A stretch of DNA of 31,387 nucleotides. Origin: Owenia fusiformis. Taxonomy: Eukaryota > Annelida > Polychaeta > Sabellida > Oweniidae. Shown piece after piece: positions 25,684 through 31,387 of this stretch. A program made the position numbers and the translations under genes. Positions within the stretch are counted from its first letter, which is position 1. Every line of letters starts with the position of its first letter. Location of the stretch: positions 1 through 31,387 of the forward strand of contig CAIIXF020000093.1 of NCBI GenBank assembly GCA_903813345.2. Reading direction: 5' to 3'. The notes under the pieces were generated by a model, which was given only the letters and a program-made list of their open reading frames with translations, searched no databases and had not been told where the DNA came from.

Positions 25684-26140
25684 CTGTTCAACTTGAACTA
25701 TAACATCATTTTAGACCATTAATTTCAATTTTAGAGAGAAAAATTTATTTCGTAGCGCTCGTCCGAGGAGCTCTCATGTAAGTGTGTCCTCGGCCGGAGA
25801 CGTGTCATCCCGAGATGACACGAGACATCACCACTCTGTTCACCTTGAACTATAACATCATTTTAGACCATTAATTTCAATTTTAGAGAGAAAAATTTAT
25901 TTCGTAGCGCTCGTTCCGAGGAGGCTCTCAGTTAAGTGTGTCCTCGGCCGAGACGTGTCATCCCGAGATGACACGAGACATCACCACTCTGTTCAACTTG
26001 AACTATAACATCATTTTAGACCATTAATTTCAATTTTAGAGAGAAAAATTTATTTCGTAGCGCTCGTCCGAGAGGCTCTCATGTTAAGTGTGTCTCGGCC
26101 GGAGACGTGTCATCCCGAGATGACACGAGACATCACCACT
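25684..26140. repeat. Three altered copies at the right edge of the variant block (169-171)
   Basis: Copy 169 loses a G (gaggagctc), loses a T (catgtaag) and gains a C (gtcctcgg). Copy 170 has A-to-C at 25843, gains a T (cgttccg), loses the T of the ATG (ctcagtta), gains a C and loses a G in the CGGCCGG region. Copy 171 loses a G (ccgagaggc). The damage ends abruptly at 26140, after which the copies are perfect. Gain of C in gtctcgg is shared by copies 169 and 170 only. Confidence 0.85.
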
Positions 26141-29100
26141 CTGTTCAACTTGAACTATAACATCATTTTAGACCATTAATTTCAATTTTAGAGAGAAAAA
26201 TTTATTTCGTAGCGCTCGTCCGAGGAGGCTCTCATGTTAAGTGTGTCTCGGCCGGAGACGTGTCATCCCGAGATGACACGAGACATCACCACTCTGTTCA
26301 ACTTGAACTATAACATCATTTTAGACCATTAATTTCAATTTTAGAGAGAAAAATTTATTTCGTAGCGCTCGTCCGAGGAGGCTCTCATGTTAAGTGTGTC
26401 TCGGCCGGAGACGTGTCATCCCGAGATGACACGAGACATCACCACTCTGTTCAACTTGAACTATAACATCATTTTAGACCATTAATTTCAATTTTAGAGA
26501 GAAAAATTTATTTCGTAGCGCTCGTCCGAGGAGGCTCTCATGTTAAGTGTGTCTCGGCCGGAGACGTGTCATCCCGAGATGACACGAGACATCACCACTC
26601 TGTTCAACTTGAACTATAACATCATTTTAGACCATTAATTTCAATTTTAGAGAGAAAAATTTATTTCGTAGCGCTCGTCCGAGGAGGCTCTCATGTTAAG
26701 TGTGTCTCGGCCGGAGACGTGTCATCCCGAGATGACACGAGACATCACCACTCTGTTCAACTTGAACTATAACATCATTTTAGACCATTAATTTCAATTT
26801 TAGAGAGAAAAATTTATTTCGTAGCGCTCGTCCGAGGAGGCTCTCATGTTAAGTGTGTCTCGGCCGGAGACGTGTCATCCCGAGATGACACGAGACATCA
26901 CCACTCTGTTCAACTTGAACTATAACATCATTTTAGACCATTAATTTCAATTTTAGAGAGAAAAATTTATTTCGTAGCGCTCGTCCGAGGAGGCTCTCAT
27001 GTTAAGTGTGTCTCGGCCGGAGACGTGTCATCCCGAGATGACACGAGACATCACCACTCTGTTCAACTTGAACTATAACATCATTTTAGACCATTAATTT
27101 CAATTTTAGAGAGAAAAATTTATTTCGTAGCGCTCGTCCGAGGAGGCTCTCATGTTAAGTGTGTCTCGGCCGGAGACGTGTCATCCCGAGATGACACGAG
27201 ACATCACCACTCTGTTCAACTTGAACTATAACATCATTTTAGACCATTAATTTCAATTTTAGAGAGAAAAATTTATTTCGTAGCGCTCGTCCGAGGAGGC
27301 TCTCATGTTAAGTGTGTCTCGGCCGGAGACGTGTCATCCCGAGATGACACGAGACATCACCACTCTGTTCAACTTGAACTATAACATCATTTTAGACCAT
27401 TAATTTCAATTTTAGAGAGAAAAATTTATTTCGTAGCGCTCGTCCGAGGAGGCTCTCATGTTAAGTGTGTCTCGGCCGGAGACGTGTCATCCCGAGATGA
27501 CACGAGACATCACCACTCTGTTCAACTTGAACTATAACATCATTTTAGACCATTAATTTCAATTTTAGAGAGAAAAATTTATTTCGTAGCGCTCGTCCGA
27601 GGAGGCTCTCATGTTAAGTGTGTCTCGGCCGGAGACGTGTCATCCCGAGATGACACGAGACATCACCACTCTGTTCAACTTGAACTATAACATCATTTTA
27701 GACCATTAATTTCAATTTTAGAGAGAAAAATTTATTTCGTAGCGCTCGTCCGAGGAGGCTCTCATGTTAAGTGTGTCTCGGCCGGAGACGTGTCATCCCG
27801 AGATGACACGAGACATCACCACTCTGTTCAACTTGAACTATAACATCATTTTAGACCATTAATTTCAATTTTAGAGAGAAAAATTTATTTCGTAGCGCTC
27901 GTCCGAGGAGGCTCTCATGTTAAGTGTGTCTCGGCCGGAGACGTGTCATCCCGAGATGACACGAGACATCACCACTCTGTTCAACTTGAACTATAACATC
28001 ATTTTAGACCATTAATTTCAATTTTAGAGAGAAAAATTTATTTCGTAGCGCTCGTCCGAGGAGGCTCTCATGTTAAGTGTGTCTCGGCCGGAGACGTGTC
28101 ATCCCGAGATGACACGAGACATCACCACTCTGTTCAACTTGAACTATAACATCATTTTAGACCATTAATTTCAATTTTAGAGAGAAAAATTTATTTCGTA
28201 GCGCTCGTCCGAGGAGGCTCTCATGTTAAGTGTGTCTCGGCCGGAGACGTGTCATCCCGAGATGACACGAGACATCACCACTCTGTTCAACTTGAACTAT
28301 AACATCATTTTAGACCATTAATTTCAATTTTAGAGAGAAAAATTTATTTCGTAGCGCTCGTCCGAGGAGGCTCTCATGTTAAGTGTGTCTCGGCCGGAGA
28401 CGTGTCATCCCGAGATGACACGAGACATCACCACTCTGTTCAACTTGAACTATAACATCATTTTAGACCATTAATTTCAATTTTAGAGAGAAAAATTTAT
28501 TTCGTAGCGCTCGTCCGAGGAGGCTCTCATGTTAAGTGTGTCTCGGCCGGAGACGTGTCATCCCGAGATGACACGAGACATCACCACTCTGTTCAACTTG
28601 AACTATAACATCATTTTAGACCATTAATTTCAATTTTAGAGAGAAAAATTTATTTCGTAGCGCTCGTCCGAGGAGGCTCTCATGTTAAGTGTGTCTCGGC
28701 CGGAGACGTGTCATCCCGAGATGACACGAGACATCACCACTCTGTTCAACTTGAACTATAACATCATTTTAGACCATTAATTTCAATTTTAGAGAGAAAA
28801 ATTTATTTCGTAGCGCTCGTCCGAGGAGGCTCTCATGTTAAGTGTGTCTCGGCCGGAGACGTGTCATCCCGAGATGACACGAGACATCACCACTCTGTTC
28901 AACTTGAACTATAACATCATTTTAGACCATTAATTTCAATTTTAGAGAGAAAAATTTATTTCGTAGCGCTCGTCCGAGGAGGCTCTCATGTTAAGTGTGT
29001 CTCGGCCGGAGACGTGTCATCCCGAGATGACACGAGACATCACCACTCTGTTCAACTTGAACTATAACATCATTTTAGACCATTAATTTCAATTTTAGAG

Positions 29101-31017
29101 AGAAAAATTTATTTCGTAGCGCTCGTCCGAGGAGGCTCTCATGTTAAGTGTGTCTCGGCCGGAGACGTGTCATCCCGAGATGACACGAGACATCACCACT
29201 CTGTTCAACTTGAACTATAACATCATTTTAGACCATTAATTTCAATTTTAGAGAGAAAAATTTATTTCGTAGCGCTCGTCCGAGGAGGCTCTCATGTTAA
29301 GTGTGTCTCGGCCGGAGACGTGTCATCCCGAGATGACACGAGACATCACCACTCTGTTCAACTTGAACTATAACATCATTTTAGACCATTAATTTCAATT
29401 TTAGAGAGAAAAATTTATTTCGTAGCGCTCGTCCGAGGAGGCTCTCATGTTAAGTGTGTCTCGGCCGGAGACGTGTCATCCCGAGATGACACGAGACATC
29501 ACCACTCTGTTCAACTTGAACTATAACATCATTTTAGACCATTAATTTCAATTTTAGAGAGAAAAATTTATTTCGTAGCGCTCGTCCGAGGAGGCTCTCA
29601 TGTTAAGTGTGTCTCGGCCGGAGACGTGTCATCCCGAGATGACACGAGACATCACCACTCTGTTCAACTTGAACTATAACATCATTTTAGACCATTAATT
29701 TCAATTTTAGAGAGAAAAATTTATTTCGTAGCGCTCGTCCGAGGAGGCTCTCATGTTAAGTGTGTCTCGGCCGGAGACGTGTCATCCCGAGATGACACGA
29801 GACATCACCACTCTGTTCAACTTGAACTATAACATCATTTTAGACCATTAATTTCAATTTTAGAGAGAAAAATTTATTTCGTAGCGCTCGTCCGAGGAGG
29901 CTCTCATGTTAAGTGTGTCTCGGCCGGAGACGTGTCATCCCGAGATGACACGAGACATCACCACTCTGTTCAACTTGAACTATAACATCATTTTAGACCA
30001 TTAATTTCAATTTTAGAGAGAAAAATTTATTTCGTAGCGCTCGTCCGAGGAGGCTCTCATGTTAAGTGTGTCTCGGCCGGAGACGTGTCATCCCGAGATG
30101 ACACGAGACATCACCACTCTGTTCAACTTGAACTATAACATCATTTTAGACCATTAATTTCAATTTTAGAGAGAAAAATTTATTTCGTAGCGCTCGTCCG
30201 AGGAGGCTCTCATGTTAAGTGTGTCTCGGCCGGAGACGTGTCATCCCGAGATGACACGAGACATCACCACTCTGTTCAACTTGAACTATAACATCATTTT
30301 AGACCATTAATTTCAATTTTAGAGAGAAAAATTTATTTCGTAGCGCTCGTCCGAGGAGGCTCTCATGTTAAGTGTGTCTCGGCCGGAGACGTGTCATCCC
30401 GAGATGACACGAGACATCACCACTCTGTTCAACTTGAACTATAACATCATTTTAGACCATTAATTTCAATTTTAGAGAGAAAAATTTATTTCGTAGCGCT
30501 CGTCCGAGGAGGCTCTCATGTTAAGTGTGTCTCGGCCGGAGACGTGTCATCCCGAGATGACACGAGACATCACCACTCTGTTCAACTTGAACTATAACAT
30601 CATTTTAGACCATTAATTTCAATTTTAGAGAGAAAAATTTATTTCGTAGCGCTCGTCCGAGGAGGCTCTCATGTTAAGTGTGTCTCGGCCGGAGACGTGT
30701 CATCCCGAGATGACACGAGACATCACCACTCTGTTCAACTTGAACTATAACATCATTTTAGACCATTAATTTCAATTTTAGAGAGAAAAATTTATTTCGT
30801 AGCGCTCGTCCGAGGAGGCTCTCATGTTAAGTGTGTCTCGGCCGGAGACGTGTCATCCCGAGATGACACGAGACATCACCACTCTGTTCAACTTGAACTA
30901 TAACATCATTTTAGACCATTAATTTCAATTTTAGAGAGAAAAATTTATTTCGTAGCGCTCGTCCGAGGAGGCTCTCATGTTAAGTGTGTCTCGGCCGGAG
31001 ACGTGTCATCCCGAGAT
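26141..31017. repeat. Homogeneous block, copies 172-203
   Basis: From 26141 the copies return to the exact consensus and stay in 153-bp phase to the copy starting at 30884, with no change seen. Terminal copies of natural satellite arrays are often the most diverged, so a perfect run right up to the array edge is unusual. Confidence 0.9.
30884..31017. repeat. Truncated last monomer (copy 203)
   Basis: This copy matches consensus from position 1 to 134 (ending cccgagat) and then stops. The next consensus bases would be gacacgag, but the window reads tctaaacc. The cut lies two bases into the 3' arm of hairpin B. The last base that could still belong to the repeat is the T at 31017. Confidence 0.95.
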
Positions 31018-31058
31018 TCTAAACCTATGTCTAAGCTACATTTTGACACTAAACTCAA

Positions 31059-31065
31059 TATATAG
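31059..31065 (+). promoter_or_regulatory. TATA-like sequence
   Basis: TATATAG lies 41 bp right of the array edge, followed by ggggcc. It would point transcription away from the array if functional. In AT-rich DNA such a heptamer is common by chance, and no start site or initiator can be confirmed. Confidence 0.12.
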
Positions 31066-31149
31066 GGGCCAAACATCTACTTTTTGAAATAATTGGTCAA
31101 TTGTGACGCTACCCCCTCTCTCTGCCGACAGTAATTGAAATTCATAAAA

Positions 31150-31281
31150 ATGAAGGCAAAATTAATACGCGACTTGATTCGAAATTTTCCTTCAGATAAC
31201 CCAAATAAACGCATTTTCAGAAGAAATGGCATCTTGTCATTGCAAAAAAATGACAACTGTGCCTACATACTAGCTTACTGA
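31150..31281 (+). other. 43-codon open frame in the flank, doubtful
   Basis: ATG at 31150 has A at -3 and runs to TGA at 31279-31281. The peptide starts MKAKLIRDLIRNF and ends NCAYILAY. It is rich in basic and asparagine residues and shows no signal peptide, transmembrane segment or known motif. A frame of this length is expected by chance in 370 bp. It could equally be part of a first exon, but there is no supporting evidence. Confidence 0.1.
31234..31256. repeat. Inverted repeat in the flank, 8-bp arms
   Basis: TTGTCATT (31234-31241) pairs with AATGACAA (31249-31256) around a 7-base loop, gcaaaaa. It is a perfect short hairpin. On the + strand there is no T-run after it, so it does not resemble a bacterial terminator. 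No flanking target duplication marks it as a mobile-element end. Confidence 0.4.
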
Positions 31282-31292
31282 CTCGTCATGAT

Positions 31293-31302
31293 CACAATTG
31301 TG
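31293..31302. repeat. 10-bp palindrome CACAATTGTG
   Basis: A perfect palindrome occurs once in the flank. It is the length of many dimeric transcription-factor sites, but no specific factor is implied. Chance occurrence is possible. Confidence 0.25.
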
Positions 31303-31343
31303 TTGGGACTATATTCACTTTTGAAAACTACTTTTTTCTATTC

Positions 31344-31358
31344 AGCGGAAGTGACGTA
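31344..31358 (+). promoter_or_regulatory. ETS-like site overlapping a CRE-like half site
   Basis: AGCGGAAGTGACGTA contains GCGGAAGTG, close to the ETS-family consensus CCGGAAGTG, running into TGACGTA, close to a CREB/ATF half site. ETS plus CRE sites close together are characteristic of metazoan housekeeping promoters. The motif lies 30 bp from the window's right edge, so a promoter could continue beyond. There is no CpG island around it here. Confidence 0.25.
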
Positions 31359-31387
31359 TTAGGGCATTTGGCATTGGGGTGTCACTC

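Larger units (their letters stand above)
17902..26140. repeat. Indel-rich block, copies 118-171
   Basis: 32 of 54 copies differ from consensus. Recurrent classes: T-run 61-63 shortened in copies 119, 130, 132, 134, 146, 152, 156, 163; A-run 56-60 shortened in 139, 154, 155, 158, 165, 167 and lengthened in 118; T-run 26-29 shortened in 128, 132, 156 and lengthened in 125; T-run 46-49 shortened in 128, 147, 150; one G of 114-115 lost in 132, 152, 164, 170; C added at 80-81 in 135, 141, 148. Others: 131 (+G, -T), 143 (-A at 44-45), 157 (-C), 160 (-G), 171 (-G). Totals are about 38 deletions and 12 insertions, plus one complex event. Only three clear substitutions were seen: 20558, 20664 and 25843. 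Copies sharing a variant are not evenly spaced, so this is not a higher-order repeat. Confidence 0.9.
1..31017. repeat. 153-bp tandem satellite DNA array, about 202.9 copies
   Basis: The same 153-bp sequence follows itself head-to-tail without spacers. The motif ctgttcaacttgaac recurs at 1, 154, 307 and so on. Because 20 monomers equal 3060 bp, the text at 1, 3061, 6121, 9181, 12241, 15301 and 18361 is identical. Following every copy through the indels gives 202 full-length copies and one partial copy starting at 30884. The summed indels (net -23 bp) exactly account for the array length. All copies have the same orientation and I see no higher-order repeat. The array starts before the window. 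Satellites of this kind are typical of eukaryotic centromeric, pericentromeric or subtelomeric heterochromatin. The family is not one I recognise. Confidence 0.99.
31018..31387. other. Non-satellite flank, no gene recognised
   Basis: These 370 bp show no similarity to the monomer beyond short chance words. The sequence is AT-leaning with no tRNA, rRNA or transposon terminus that I can recognise. Its visible content is a TATA-like hexamer (31059-31064), a 43-codon open frame (31150-31281), an 8-bp stem inverted repeat (31234-31256), a 10-bp palindrome (31293-31302) and an ETS/CRE-like site (31344-31358). It may be unique sequence, part of another repeat family or the start of a gene-bearing region. 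The window ends too soon to say. Confidence 0.8.

Noticed and set aside
17902-26140. Higher-order repeat structure
   Set aside because: Copies sharing the same variant (for example the T loss in 119, 130, 132, 134, 146, 152, 156, 163) have irregular spacing, and no multi-copy block recurs.
1-31017. CRISPR array
   Set aside because: The repeats are regular, but there are no unique spacers: all 153 bp of the unit are identical between copies, and no cas-like gene is present.
1-31017. Long repeat protein encoded by the array, since 153 is a multiple of three
   Set aside because: All six frames contain a stop in each consensus monomer, so no open frame continues across copies.
31133-31142. Satellite remnant in the flank
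   Set aside because: AATTGAAATT is shared with the minus strand of monomer positions 39-48, but the match does not extend on either side. A 10-bp match in AT-rich DNA is expected by chance.
31234-31256. Transposon terminal repeat or terminator
   Set aside because: It is a short isolated hairpin without a partner copy, target-site duplication or U-run, so it is listed only as an inverted repeat.

Overview
The window is almost entirely one tandem satellite array. A 153-bp monomer (43 A, 34 C, 31 G, 45 T; 42.5% GC) repeats head-to-tail from the left edge to position 31017. That is 202 full-length copies plus a final copy cut at monomer position 134. The array runs off the left edge, so its true length is unknown. 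The last 370 bp (31018-31387) is single-copy-looking, AT-leaning sequence. No convincing protein-coding gene, rRNA, tRNA or mobile element is visible. Monomer numbering used throughout starts at window base 1 (ctgttcaact = 1-10).

Organism: a long, near-identical satellite without unique spacers, beside AT-rich non-coding sequence, points to a eukaryotic nuclear genome, probably in pericentromeric, subtelomeric or other heterochromatin. I cannot assign a species. The dense, undecayed CpGs do not look like an old CpG-methylated vertebrate satellite, and an invertebrate is a reasonable but unproven guess.

Layout: copies 1-117 (1-17901) appear base-for-base identical by eye. Copies 118-171 (17902-26140) include 32 altered copies with about 50 small indels and only three clear substitutions. 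Copies 172-203 (26141-31017) are again uniform. The indels are mostly single-base and homopolymer-associated, with deletions outnumbering insertions about three to one. That looks more like uncorrected long-read consensus error than satellite evolution, so both the variant patch and the array length should be treated with caution.

Monomer architecture: positions 1-67 are AT-rich (22% GC), with A/T tracts and a 13-bp palindrome. Positions 68-153 are GC-richer (58%), carry all nine CpGs, and hold a compact cluster of inverted repeats: a 5-bp stem hairpin at 105-119, an 8-bp stem hairpin at 119-140, and a competing outer stem 101-110/139-149. Although 153 is divisible by three, every one of the six frames is stopped in each consensus monomer. 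The longest ATG frame encodes 32 residues, and the two longer open frames near 18.9 kb and 25.3 kb are products of indels. Each monomer also has three weak, possibly accidental signals: a Shine-Dalgarno-like AGGAGG before that ATG, a minus-strand AATAAA followed by a U-rich run, and a partial CENP-B-box-like motif. I searched both strands for hammerhead core motifs and found none.
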